Shown: piece after piece, positions 1 to 10,964 of the stretch | How positions within the stretch are numbered: the stretch's first letter is position 1 | How the letters are laid out: each line of letters starts with the position of its first letter | Assembly: GCA_040143965.1 (NCBI GenBank) | Contig: JASJQH010006896.1 | Location: forward strand, 1-48,230 | Direction: 5' to 3' | From: Basidiobolus ranarum | Lineage: Eukaryota > Basidiobolomycota > Basidiobolomycetes > Basidiobolales | Length of the DNA stretch: 48,230 nucleotides | Position numbers and translations under genes: made by a program | The notes under the pieces: generated by a model | Told to the model about the DNA's origin: nothing | What the model saw: the letters and a program-made list of their open reading frames with translations, nothing else | Database searches by the model: none

Positions 1-866
1 ACATAGTACTGTAACTCTTTCTCAGACATGATATTGTCTGGCTTAGGCTGAGGTACGTTAGCATCTTTGGGAACAAAGTGGACGTGCTTGAAGAACCCAA
101 TAACATCATCTTCAGGCTTGCTACACCTGTACATGGATCTAAATACTAACCCAACATTATCGTCAAAGTATATATCGGTTTCGGGTTTTTTGAAAATCAG
201 CTGATAGGAAAAGTTTGGCTGTGTCTTAACCTTTTCTTCGTGTGAAACAAACTCGTCAGTCGGTGGAAGGTAAGGAGTACAAAAGCTGGCTATTCCCAAC
301 ACTCGTTCGGGGTGATGTAGATAAACCCTCCAAACAAGATAACCTCCCCAATCATGGCCGATGAGAGCAAACTTGCCGATGTTATTCTTGTCAAGAATTT
401 CAATTATGTCATTTGATATATTCTTCAGCCCATAACTACGAATGTCATTCGGTGGACAATGAGGAGAGTCGGTTTCACCGTAACCACGCAAGTCTGGACA
501 TATCACACGATACCCACGTTCTGCTAAGAACTTGATTTGATGTCTCCAACCATACCAGAACTTTAAACCTGTCTTTTAGTAAAAAGTAGAAATATCGAAA
601 TAAACTAAAGTAGCATCACTTACATCGGGGAACCCATGAACTAGCACAACAACAGGACCATCCTTCGGTCCTTCATCCACGTAGTCTAGAGCTAGTTGTT
701 AGGCGAAATTGCAAGATACAATACTTTAGCATCTGTACTTACGATACTTTATCCCATTAATGTCATCATATCGGTGATTGTAAGTGTTGGGAGAGAGTGG
801 ATTCAAAGTGGACAATTTTGTATATGATATACCTGCTAGGTATTCGCTTCCTTTAAATACTTTGTT
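1..866 (-). CDS. Epoxide hydrolase, alpha/beta hydrolase fold (partial, runs off left edge)
   Basis: Hydrolyses epoxides to diols through an aspartyl ester intermediate, by family knowledge. Read on the minus strand, exons are 743-866 (5' limit uncertain), 624-691 and 1-560. The second junction joins HGFPD to FWYGWRHQIKF, giving the oxyanion-hole HGFP motif, followed by the nucleophile elbow GHDWG (Asp nucleophile) near 340-365. The segment YVDEGPKDGPVVVLVHGFPD is typical of soluble epoxide hydrolases. The C-terminal part with the catalytic His lies beyond position 1. No in-frame ATG was found in the first exon, and an in-frame stop at 867-869 implies a further upstream exon. An ATG at 940-942 is a candidate, but it would need a very short intron. 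The gene is divergent from the pirin gene. Confidence 0.88.
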
Positions 867-869
867 CTA

Positions 870-1390
870 CCCAATGACTGATATAAAATCACGTAACCAA
901 AATTATGAACGGACCGAATTCGGGATTTTCGTTATCGAGCATTGATATATACAGTGATTTCGGCTCATTTGACGTGATTGCCCCTATTTGGTATTTTCTC
1001 CAAGTCATGTGCAAGAAATAAGCTGCCTGTACCTTTGATTGAATTCGGTCAGGATTGAGATTGAATTTGCCCAGGATTGAGATTAAGATTGTGGTTAGAT
1101 TTGATTGTCGAATTCGGGTGTTAGTGTTTTATTTTGCCCGTAGTACTAGAGGATAACAATCAGCATTTTGCAAGGGCTAAGCTTTGAAACAATTATGAAA
1201 CTACACATGGGCACATAATAGCTGAGGACGTATGCATCCACCTATTTAACCCGCCATTAACCTACCTCATTTCTAATGCATAAGGGTTTGTTACCGGATA
1301 ATTCGACCATTTAGGGAAATGCCGTAATCGCCATATTTGTAAACAGTAACGTATAAAACGCCACTGTTAAGTTCAAAGTTTAAACATAAG
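870..1390. other. Divergent intergenic region between epoxide hydrolase and pirin genes
   Basis: About 520 bases separate the divergent genes and probably hold both promoters and the missing first exon of the hydrolase. Around 1050-1095 the phrase caggattgagatt occurs twice in near-tandem inside a GATT-rich stretch, with GAATTCGG flanking it on both sides (1044 and 1114 areas). No other gene is visible. Confidence 0.5.
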
Positions 1391-2248
1391 ATGACAATCA
1401 AAATATTGCCAAGACCAAGTGAAGAACGAGGCCACGCTGACCACGGCTGGTTAAATTCTTACCATACCTTTAATTTTGCTGACTATTGGGATCACCGCTT
1501 TCAAGAATTTGGCCCTTTACGAGTTATCAATGAAGATATTGTTCAAGGAGGTTAGTTGAGATATCTATCATTTGATGAGAGCTTTGTCTAAAGAATCTAT
1601 ATATTCAGGTGCCGGCTTTCCAACACATCCGCATAGAGAATTTGAGATTTGGTCATATGTAGTCTCTGGAGAACTAAAGCATCAAGACAGTAAGTTAATA
1701 AGCCACGTTCACTTGTTCACTTTTAAGCTAATACTAATCCTACTATAACAGGTACTGGAACCAATGAAACCATTGGGCGGGGTCAAGTTCAGTTCACTAC
1801 AGCAGGAACGGGAGTGACCCATTCTGAATTCAACGCTCATCCTAAAAACCCTGTCCACTTCATTCAGATTTGGGCAAAACCAGATGAAGCCAAACTTCCG
1901 CCAAGTTATCAAACTATGGAATGGTCTGAAAGCGATAAAACTAACAAACTTTGTCTGATTGTTAAACCGTTAGAAAAGACTGCGGGCAAAGCCATCAGTT
2001 GTCATACTGATTTGTCTATGTATGCTTCTATCCTCAGCAAAGAAAATCAGGTGGTTCATACGATTGAGAGTGCAGGCCGTAGACAGTATATTCATCTCAT
2101 TAATACTGGAGGAAAGTTGGAGGTTAATGGTGTCCGACTAAACAGTGGCGATGGCGCCTTTATCACAGAAGCACAGGACGACGACCAACTAGTTATTGTC
2201 TCTGTTGGAGAGGAACCTGCGGAATTCCTACTATTTGATATGAAGTAG
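1391..2248 (+). CDS. Pirin family protein (cupin, quercetinase-like)
   Basis: Pirins are bicupin metalloproteins. Some have quercetin 2,3-dioxygenase activity and others act as nuclear redox sensors, so the substrate here is unknown. Exons are 1391-1550, 1609-1689 and 1752-2248, phases agree, and the product is 245 residues, slightly short of human pirin (290). The metal ligands are visible as H60 and H62 in [10 protein letters not shown] and H104 and E106 in THSEF, matching the His-His-His-Glu set of pirin. The N-terminal cupin with [13 protein letters not shown] is the standard pirin opening. The C-terminal cupin is more divergent, as is normal in the family. The start ATG follows an AT-rich leader and is the first that allows this frame. 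Confidence 0.93.
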
Positions 2249-2465
2249 ACCCTTTGTAAATGATTACCGAATAAATCAATATCTTAGTCCATAAATAACA
2301 AATTAACTGACTTAATCAATGAGTTCTAGTAAATTTGATATATCTAGATGAATTCTTCGTTTCTTCAAATGCGAATTGGAATTTCATTAAAAAGTAAAAA
2401 AATTGGATGATACTTGGCTGCACTATTCTGCTGGGCCATTGTTTGTTGGCTTGAAAATAATTACA

Positions 2466-3405
2466 ATGAGTGAAGGCAGTCCCACTATCGAGAGTCCCTC
2501 ACCTGAAGTTAAAGCCGAAGATTATTTGAATAGCCTTAAAACTGATCCGGCCCCAATTCTTGACAAATGCAAAGTGCGATTATGTTGTCCTGTCTGTAAT
2601 ACTGGAAGATCGTTGAAATATTATTGTTATGAATGCTTTGAAATCCTCGGTTCTTCACGGGAGGAAATCCCCTCTTTGAAATTACCCGTTAAACTTGATA
2701 TGTACGTTGAACTACTTTTTAGTTGTGAGGAATATAATATATCCAAAAAGAATCAAGTCAAAGTTCACAATTTAACTCACAAGCTTTGTGTCTTAATTTC
2801 AGTCTCAAACATGAAAAAGAAAGTGACTCTAAATCAACTGCGATCCATGCCAAAATTCTTGCTCCAGAAGATGCTGAAATAATCCTATTTCCAAGCCAAA
2901 CACCGCAATACGAGAATCCTGAGCGAACTCTTCTTCTGTATCCTAGTGAGGTAATCTAGTAGTTCATACAAGTGTAAGTGTTACTATATGACCATCTAAC
3001 TTTGGTTTTCCAAAACAGGATGCTTTGACTCTAAATGAAATAGATCCAACTTCTTTCGATAGAATCTTGGTGGTAGATGGCACTTGGTCCCAAGCCAAGA
3101 TCATGGTTCGGGATTCACCAGCGTTACAAAAACTGCGCAAAGTCACCATTAAGCCTCGCAAGACCATGTTCTGGCGTTATCAAAAAATATCGGAGAATTA
3201 TTTATCCACTATTGAGGCAGTATATTACCTATATCGTGAATATTATGAAGCATATCAATCCGACATTGCTTATGATGGACGATATGATGACTTGCTGTTT
3301 TACTACAAGTACTTTTACAATTTGATTCAAAATCACTACAAGGACAATAGTAGAATCAAGTTTACATCGAAGCACAGAAAAGGATCAGACTACATAAAAT
3401 ACTAG
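2466..3405 (+). CDS. DTW-domain tRNA-uridine aminocarboxypropyltransferase, DTWD1-like
   Basis: DTWD1 enzymes transfer a 3-amino-3-carboxypropyl group from S-adenosylmethionine to uridine 20 of tRNA (acp3U). Exons are 2466-2701, 2803-2950 and 3019-3405, giving 256 residues with consistent phases. The splice 2701/2803 restores KLPVKLDILKH, which continues into SKSTAIHAKILAPED, very close to animal DTWD1. Further marks are a CxxC...CxxC zinc knuckle (CPVC and CYEC) near residues 39-55, DGTWSQ at 148-153 (the D-x-T-W signature), RKTMFWRYQK and LSTIEAVYYL. An in-frame ATG at 2403 would add 21 residues, but 2466 fits the homologues better. The spacers contain nothing else recognisable. Confidence 0.92.
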
Positions 3406-3802
3406 TAATAGTCCAAGTAATCAACAACTAATCTTATGTCTATTATATATGTGAACAATAAACAAATCTTAGAATTTAAACTAATACAAATCGTGTATAT
3501 GGATTGATGTTATTGACAAATTAGAAACCGCCACCATGGGATAGGTTTGTTTGATGAAAGCTTGGTTTAAATCAATCATATTTAGGGAGTACGTAGAGAT
3601 CAGTCTTTTCTCAGTATTACTGGCTTCATAAACCCTGAATAGCTAAAATAAGTAAAGTTGAAGAGTGTGTATCTTCAAGCTTGAAGTACTAGTTGACCCG
3701 TTCCTCAATCTAATTTATTGCATAGTCCCTTTTTCATACCTATACCTATTGCAAGGAAACTCTTCATTACCAATTTCTTAAAAAGCAATCCATTTCCACA
3801 AC
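3406..3802. other. Intergenic spacer
   Basis: AT-rich spacer of about 400 bases between two plus-strand genes, holding the 3' end of the DTWD1-like gene and the promoter of the GBF1-like gene. No ORF with coding character was seen. Confidence 0.5.
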
Positions 3803-6800
3803 ATGCAAACTGGGTTGCCGTCGAACCGTAGGCGTAGTCAGTCTGAAGTTCAAAGAATATCATACCAACCCAAGTCTACCCCTATAGTTTCGACTCCATT
3901 GTATGAACTTAACTGGTCGCAAATAGTGCACTCTGAAATCTCTGCGGTCACTACTGTGATGCGTAAAAACTCCCGTTGGAGCTCTGCTGCTGTAGCAGCC
4001 GCTGGCGAAGTGGGGAATCTTGGTAAACAAGTAGGACTTCGTGGGTTTGGCATTGATGAACAAATCCCAAAGGCGGAAGTTCGTACCATTCTTTTTTACC
4101 GGAAACCTAAAATCAATACTAAATATTAACCCTGACTCCTCAACTCTTGTTAGCATTCCTTGATTCGTGCGTTTTTTGATCTACGTGCCACACTAACTAA
4201 CCTCACAGGTAATTTGGTTGGAAAATAGCTTTTTTGATTTCATTATAGCATAAGTTCTCAATTGAAGGACTTTCATTAACTCTTTACAAACTAGATATAT
4301 GCGAAATGGATGCCTTGACTTTGCTTTCCCCTTTCTTAGCAATCGTCCGTTCCGGCGATACGACCGGACCAATAACTGGAACTGCCCTTGATAGTTTAGA
4401 AAAACTGATTTCTTATGGAATTATCGGTAATTGTATATTTGCCGGGTCAAAGTCGCAACATGTTTAACTAACATTTATGATATAGGGATGCATTCACCTA
4501 ATCTTTCACAAGCAATGGCTGAGCTATCTTCAGCCGTTACGCACTGTAAATTCGAAGCAACAGATAGTGCCTCTGACGAAGCAGTCCTATTAAAGATCTT
4601 GCAGTTATTGAAAATCACGATCACCTGTGAAGCTGGTGCCCTTCTCAACGATGAATCGATTTGCGAAATCATGGAGACTGCTCTTAGTATGTGCTGTCAA
4701 ATGAGATTGAGTGGCAAGTAGAGTAATAGCACCAGGATGTTGTCATGAACTTTATTAATTGATATTCCCAATTTTATATATCTTATAGAGCTATTGAGGC
4801 GTTCTGCCGAACAAACAATACTAGCCATGGTGCAAAGTCTATTTGGAAGGTAATATAGTATCAATTATGTTGCGAATAACCAAAGTATTAACATACCCTT
4901 TTGAAGACTGAACTCATTATCAGCGGAAGATCAGGAGGATGTTCTCGATATCATTGAAAAGTCTGGCTTGGTAGAATCCAATGAAGAGGCTCAAAATGGG
5001 CAAGAGTTGAGAGTCAATCTGGCGACCTCAGATTCGGATCCTTCTGCTTTGGGCCTATTCGGTCAATCAAAGAAAGCATCTCTGGAAGACGTAGCTGAAT
5101 TAAATGAAAGGGATTCTATTGAGCTCAGCAGCACCAACGAGACTGTTCTGGAGCCTCTCCTTCAAGCGGAGAAGGCCTTGCCAGAAGAAACCGTAGAAGT
5201 CAAGCCACTTTCAGAGGGCGAAGAGGAGAGTGATGATGTTAAAAAAGAAGCGGGTAAACAGCCATTATTACTTGATCGAAATATACGTATATTCTAATTC
5301 ATATTTCAAGAGCGAAGCTTAAAGCCATTCGGCCTGCCCTCCATTCGAGAGCTTATGAGGGTTTTGATATCCCTACTCAATTCCCAGGACCGTCAATATA
5401 CAGATACTATGCGTCAGATGGCATTAAACATTCTAAACAAAGGATTCGAAGTGGCTGGAGAGAGTATTGGTCAATTTGAATCACTTAGAAGTATGGTGTC
5501 CGAAGAACTTTGCAAGTACCTGTTTCAGGTATCGTCTACATATCCTACTAATCCAAATTCCTTCTTTCGATTCTAAACCCTTTCATAGTTGGTTCAAACA
5601 GATAACGTATCTCTTTTAGCTAGTACTCTTCGTTTGACGACGACTATATTCAACACCCTTGGCAAGCATCTCAAACTCCAGCTTGAATTCTTTTTGAAGA
5701 TAATGCTTGATAGACTTTCCCCTCCTAATGCAGGAGAGAGACCCCCATCAATTACATCTGACGATTCAATTGCTAGTAGACCAGTGTCACCATCCTACAG
5801 AGAGCGTACACCAAAGATTGCTCGCTCATATGCTATTGGCGAAATTCGTGAAATACTATTGGAATGCTTGGGACAATTTACACATAACCCCTCATTCATG
5901 ATTGATCTATGGGTTAATTTCGACTGCGATGTAGAAAGTGGCGATATCTTTGAAGATTTGATCAACTTTCTCTGCAAGAACTCTCTACCAGATGTGACCG
6001 TTAACACACTTTATTCTTCTCATCTTTGTCTCAATAATTTGTTAATGTACACCAAGCATATTCTCGATCGCAATAGAATATCCTCGCAAAATGAATCTTT
6101 TAGTGCTCTTGCTGATCCTATCTTTTGGACCAACAAGGACAAGACTTCTGATATGGCAGCTCCTCGTGCCAATACTGAACGTAGAAGAAATAGCTACGGA
6201 GGTTGGGAGAGCAAACGGATAGTGTCCAACGAAGGACAATCCCCTTCATTTATCCCATCTCATAAATTACTCGAGCTCAAACGTCGAAAGCAATTACTTT
6301 TACGTGGTGCAGCTGAATTCAATGAAAATCCTAAAACTGGAATTCAGTTTTTATACGATAATGGAATATTGCCACCTATCATTGAAAATCCAACAGACGA
6401 AGAGCATCTGACAATTATTAAGAATTTGGCCAACTTTTTGAAAACCACCCCAACCATCAACAAGAAATTGCTTGGAGAATACCTCTCTAAGCCGGTGAAT
6501 CGGGAGGTGTTGAAATCCTTTATTGAGCTTTTCGATTTCAAAAACAAACGTATTGATGAAGCCATGCGTGAGATGCTAGAAACGTTTAGGTTGCCTGGTG
6601 AAGCTCAACAAATCGAACGTATCATCGAGACTTTTGCCACAACCTACTTTGCTACAGAGCCAGCAGAAGTTGCTTCGCAGGATGGTACCTTTGTCCTATC
6701 ATTCTCAGTCATCATGTTAAATACAGATCTTCACAATCCACGGGTCAAGAATAGAATGTCTTTTGAGGACTACCAGAAAAACTTACGAAGTGTCAACAAT

Positions 6801-9689
6801 GGCCGGAATTTCTCTTCCGATTATCTCCAGGCAGTATACAAAGCTATCAGCAAAAAAGAAATCATCATGCCTGATGAGCACGAGGGACAACTCGGATTTG
6901 AATATGCATGGAAAGAACTCGTTCAGAAGTCTGAGACCAGAAACATCTATACTACTCGTAACACTCCCCTCTATGATCAAAATATGTTCTTGTCTATTTG
7001 GAAACAAATTGTTGGGGCTTATGTCGATGCCTTCGACTCTGCCCAAGACGATATTACCATTCAAAAAGCAATTACGGGTCTCCTCCACTGCGCCTTAATC
7101 GCTAGTCACTTTCAATTGGTTGATGTTCTCGACCACTTAACTATCCTGTTTAGCGGTTTGACTGGATTATTGGAAGAAAATGTCACCATCAATCCTGAAA
7201 ACAACCGCACTGTCAATACGGACGGTACCGAATTAGTAGTCAGTGATTTGGCTCTACAATTCGGAAGAAATTATAAGGGACAACTTGCCACTATCATTAC
7301 CTTTGGACTTGCGGATGAAATGGGTAATTCGATTAGGGCTGGCTGGAAGAATGTAAGATACAATAGATGTCACAATGGATCACAGTTGTTTTGAAGTTTG
7401 AACCTACTTACTAACAATGTACTTTTGATTGAAGGTGATGGAGATCGTTAGAAATCTGTTCTTAAGCTCTCTACTACCTGTGGGGATGCTTGAAACCGAG
7501 GATTTTCTTCATGGAACGATCACAATACCAGTTAAGCTCGAGAGCCCTGACCAAGCCAAGCCAGAGCAACGAGAGAGCTCTATTTTCTCCACCTTGTCTT
7601 CGTATCTTCTTCCTTCGTATTCAAGCAGTTACGAGTTCTCTTGGGATGAGCCACTTGAAATTTTGATAGAATGTACTCGAAGATCAGAAGAATGCGTTAT
7701 AGCGTGTAAGATGGAAGAACTGTTTGCCAATATTAGGTATGCCGATTTCAAGATTTGCGGCTCTAGATGTAACCTTTATTAATTCACCAATTGAATTTCT
7801 TCCAAAGATTTTTAGAAATACCTGCCTTGAAGTCAGTGCTTCACGCGCTCACTGCAATCTCATCCCTGCATGATCTAAAGGCCTCTCCTAAATCTTTTAA
7901 GCAATATGAGCCTGTAGCAGTGCTCTGTCTTGAGCTTGCTATCAATATCACAATCCAAAATAGGGATCGGATTCAAGAAATTTGGTGAGATTTCTATTTG
8001 TAATTTAGTAGCAATGCGGTATGTGCTGATGTGGATTTATTCTAGGCCGATCACTTTAGAATACCTGGGTCAGGTTTTAAATAGAGCTGGTGATTATCAC
8101 GTGATGCTCGTTGAACGATCTGTTATCGGCTTGCTTCGTCTGTGTATTAGATTGGTACACAAGGTAAGCGAACTTCATTTCTTGCAATCTCTATTTACTT
8201 TCATCAAAACTAATGTCAAATCCCATCTTAGGAGGAGATGATAGATGAGATTTTCCAGGCATTGAAGTTGCTATCCAATCTACCTAGTGACATCTTGGAC
8301 CTTATCTTGGAACAAGCTATGTGCGGACTGCTTAGTCTTATCAAAGCTGAGCCTTCGTGTGTAACGTAAGTTCTAAAGAATAGTCTCTTTGTACTTGATA
8401 GTGGCACTAACTTTTTGGTTACCAAAAACATCTTTATTTTAGCCGTAGTGACCGCTCGACGATTGTTCATTCTCTATTTTCTTTAACGATGAATCATTCA
8501 CGGGCTGCCAACTATTCATTTGAAGCCTTGACCATCCTTACGACTGAAGAAAATTTCTCGGGCGCTTCTGACGAAAATTTCAAAGAAACTGTCAGTTTAC
8601 TTTTGAAATTTGCAGAGGCGGGGTCTAATGCGTTGAATGGCAAGAAAGAAGCTCCATATCACAGTCCAAAGCTATCTTCCCGAAATAGAATGTATGTATC
8701 TTTATGTATAGTTTGGCTGATTGTTCGTATTTTTTAATGGTATCTTCTACTTTTAGTCAATCCGATTTCATTGAAAGAGCTCTAAAGGCTATAGAAATGC
8801 TTTATAAACTCTATAGCCGTATTCCTATGTTACTTAAAGAGAAAAATGTTTCCATAGAACAAGGTCGATTTATGTTGTTATTCGTACCATCCCTCTTTAC
8901 TGTTGTCTAAATTTCTCCTCCCTCGTAGGTTGGTCATCATATCGCCTCCCTATTCTCGATGGTCTAAGCCGCCAATGTTGTCATCCTTGTAGAGAAATCA
9001 GACTACAATCATTGGCTTATCTACAGAGGGCCCTCGTCCTGCCAGAGTTATCATCTGGAAACATAGCCGAATGTATAAAATGCTTCGACGAGGTTATTTT
9101 CCCGCTGTTGTTTAAACTTCTTGAACCAGAAGTTCATGCTCTTGATCCCAATAATATGGATGAAACTAGACTAAGGGCCGCTGGACTTCTTTCTACCCAA
9201 TTCCTACATCAATCTAGTCAGCTTAGTGAGTGGTATGGACTGATTTCACTGTGGTCCAAGATATTAGATCTAATGATATTGTATCTTCATGCTGGCGAAA
9301 CTAATTATCTGGTACAGTTCACTTTTTTTGAAGTCACTCGTAACTCCATATTCATTGAATTTCTATAGCTTGAGACTATTCCGGAATCTCTCAAGAATAT
9401 GCTCCTGGTTATGTCAGCTGCAGGCCTCCTACAACCTGAGCTTTCTGAACGTAATTCCGAGCCACGAAGTGAACAGCAAATCAACATGTGGAATGTAACA
9501 TGGGAGAAGTTAGACCAACATATTCCTAGCTTGAGAGAGGAGTTATTCCCCACGCCTAGAAAAGAGCCGACACTGGTCTCCGAAGTACAAGAAAGTGAAC
9601 TAGCAAGCAAAGCAACTGAATCACCAATCATGGAATCGACACAGCCAATTCCTGAAGCAGATTTGTCCACAGAGGTGATCAAATCGTAA
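3803..9689 (+). CDS. Arf guanine-nucleotide exchange factor, GBF1/Gea1/Gea2 type (Sec7 domain)
   Basis: Activates Arf GTPases at the early Golgi for COPI coat assembly. Fifteen exons: 3803-4078, 4249-4426, 4486-4713, 4789-4849, 4907-5253, 5311-5528, 5589-7352, 7435-7736, 7808-7984, 8046-8163, 8232-8365, 8443-8691, 8757-8863, 8929-9311, 9369-9689, making 1620 residues (human GBF1 is 1859, yeast Gea1 1408). The N-terminal DCB shows MRKNSRWSS and TTGPITG. HUS follows, then Sec7 at about 663-865 with the glutamic finger E774 in FRLPGEAQ, then HDS1-3, ending ESLKNMLLVM and WEKLDQHIPSLREELF as in GBF1. A long acidic linker lies at about 265-360. Intron 3 (4714-4788) starts with GC instead of GT. 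The first donor (4079) is the least certain boundary. Confidence 0.95.
4714..4788 (+). other. GC-AG intron in the GBF1-like gene
   Basis: The exon ends at ...TTGAGTG and the intron begins GCAAGT, ending TTATAG. Joining at these sites gives RLSELLRRSAEQT, which matches GBF1 (RLSELLRKSAE). The nearby GT at 4718-4719 puts a stop in frame. The donor otherwise matches the strong extended consensus, as GC donors usually do. Confidence 0.82.
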
Positions 9690-10080
9690 TCATCAGCAGC
9701 ATAAATACCCTCAAACAATCAGATGGTCTAAATTATGCTGTACTAATAAAGCGTCTATATTTGTAACGACAATAAACATTAATCAATTTGTTTGAAGAAA
9801 TCTACCTATCCCCCCCCCTCATTGAATTTCAGGCTTTGCAGGTTTGAACCTCACAGCAATAAATAAGGTCTGACTTGGAAACCTCAACCATCATACTATG
9901 CCGATTGCTGTGCATGATATATGCGGTTGAAACTTGAAACGTATGTGGATCGAAGTGCAGTTAGGAGTACTTCAGATGTTTGAGTGATATAGTGTGTTGA
10001 CTAGATGTTACAGAAATCAAAACTAATAAAGCGTGGGTTTGGATAACTGACGCTGTTTGTTGCTTGTTCTCGATCTAATA
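9690..10080. other. Intergenic spacer with a poly-C run
   Basis: About 390 bases. A run of nine C lies at about 9810-9818 just downstream of the GBF1-like stop. The rest is AT-rich 3' end and promoter for the secreted-protein gene at 10081. No coding signal was seen. Confidence 0.5.
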
Positions 10081-10492
10081 ATGTTCAACCAATTTCCTCT
10101 CTTTGTCGTGTTGGCACTATTATTTCAAGGCTCTTTGTCTCAAGAAGTGCGAAATATATACGAACCGCACGCAGGTTAGAGAAAGCAAAGTACTCAGTTT
10201 TTTATTTTTGATCTATACTCACCAGTACGTTCTAGTCGTTATTGACCCTAATGGACCTGTTCTTCACAGATATCCAGCAATTCTAGGAGTATGTCAAAAG
10301 GTCAGCCTTACCGTAGCATATGCGCTCCGAATCTCTCCTCAGATAGGCTTTACCCTATATCCTGACGAAGATTGCTCTTCTACTGTCGGAACCATTCGTG
10401 TAGATAATTTCCGTACTAGTGAGTATGTTTACCCAGAACTCCCAGCACGATCCATCCTCTTTTTCGGCGAAGATGGTTACGATGCATATTAG
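10081..10492 (+). CDS. Small secreted protein, family not recognised
   Basis: Two exons, 10081-10174 and 10236-10492, encode 116 residues. The opening MFNQFPLFVVLALLFQGSLS is a clear signal peptide with a likely cut after Ser/Gln near residue 20, so the product should leave the cell. The mature part begins QEVRNIYEPHAVVIDPNG and has two Cys (in GVCQKV and EDCSST), which could form one disulphide, and a run of beta-prone segments such as GFTLYPDEDC. The earlier AG at 10225 would cause an immediate stop, so the acceptor at 10235 was chosen on phase. I do not recognise the fold. A small beta-sandwich is a guess only. Confidence 0.72.
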
Positions 10493-10964
10493 TCATGCAC
10501 AGTGGAAGTAGAATCAGCAAGACCAATTTAGATATTAATAAACTCTAACCATGAAAATGAAGTAAACTATGACATCTTCGTATCTTACAATACCAAATCA
10601 TCATATTTCCTTCGATGAAATATACCTGATGAACCAGATAACACATTTCTTTATCTGGATTATTGAATAATATAATCAATATAGTTTTTTAACTTATAGA
10701 GTTGAATTAATTATTCCAAGTTACTAATATGGAACTCCTTGAGGTAATTCTTGTTCCTCCACCAAAATCGCTGAATTACGTTGATTTCGAGTCGCTAATG
10801 TCTTGGCTCACCATATCCAATCATACAATCTATCATTTTGACCAATTAGATGTTGCAACTAGCATTATACTCAATACTCAACCCCCAAGTGGATATGTTA
10901 TTAATCAAGCTACGTTCTTCTGCTTTCTTTGCTTCTTTTAATTTTTCTGAGTAGAATATACAAC
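10493..10964. other. Intergenic spacer with a possible upstream ORF
   Basis: About 470 bases before the Osh4-like gene. An ORF of 70 codons at 10729-10941 ends 23 bases before the Osh4-like ATG. Its codon use looks only partly coding and its last residues are Cys/Phe-rich, so it may be an upstream ORF in the leader or chance. Not counted as a gene. Confidence 0.35.

Noticed and set aside
3850-4156. Minus-strand ORFs opposite the first GBF1-like exon
   Set aside because: Antisense shadows of a conserved coding exon.
10729-10941. 70-codon ORF just before the Osh4-like gene as a separate gene or first exon
   Set aside because: The Osh4-like protein is complete without it, and its end composition is not protein-like; kept only as a possible upstream ORF.
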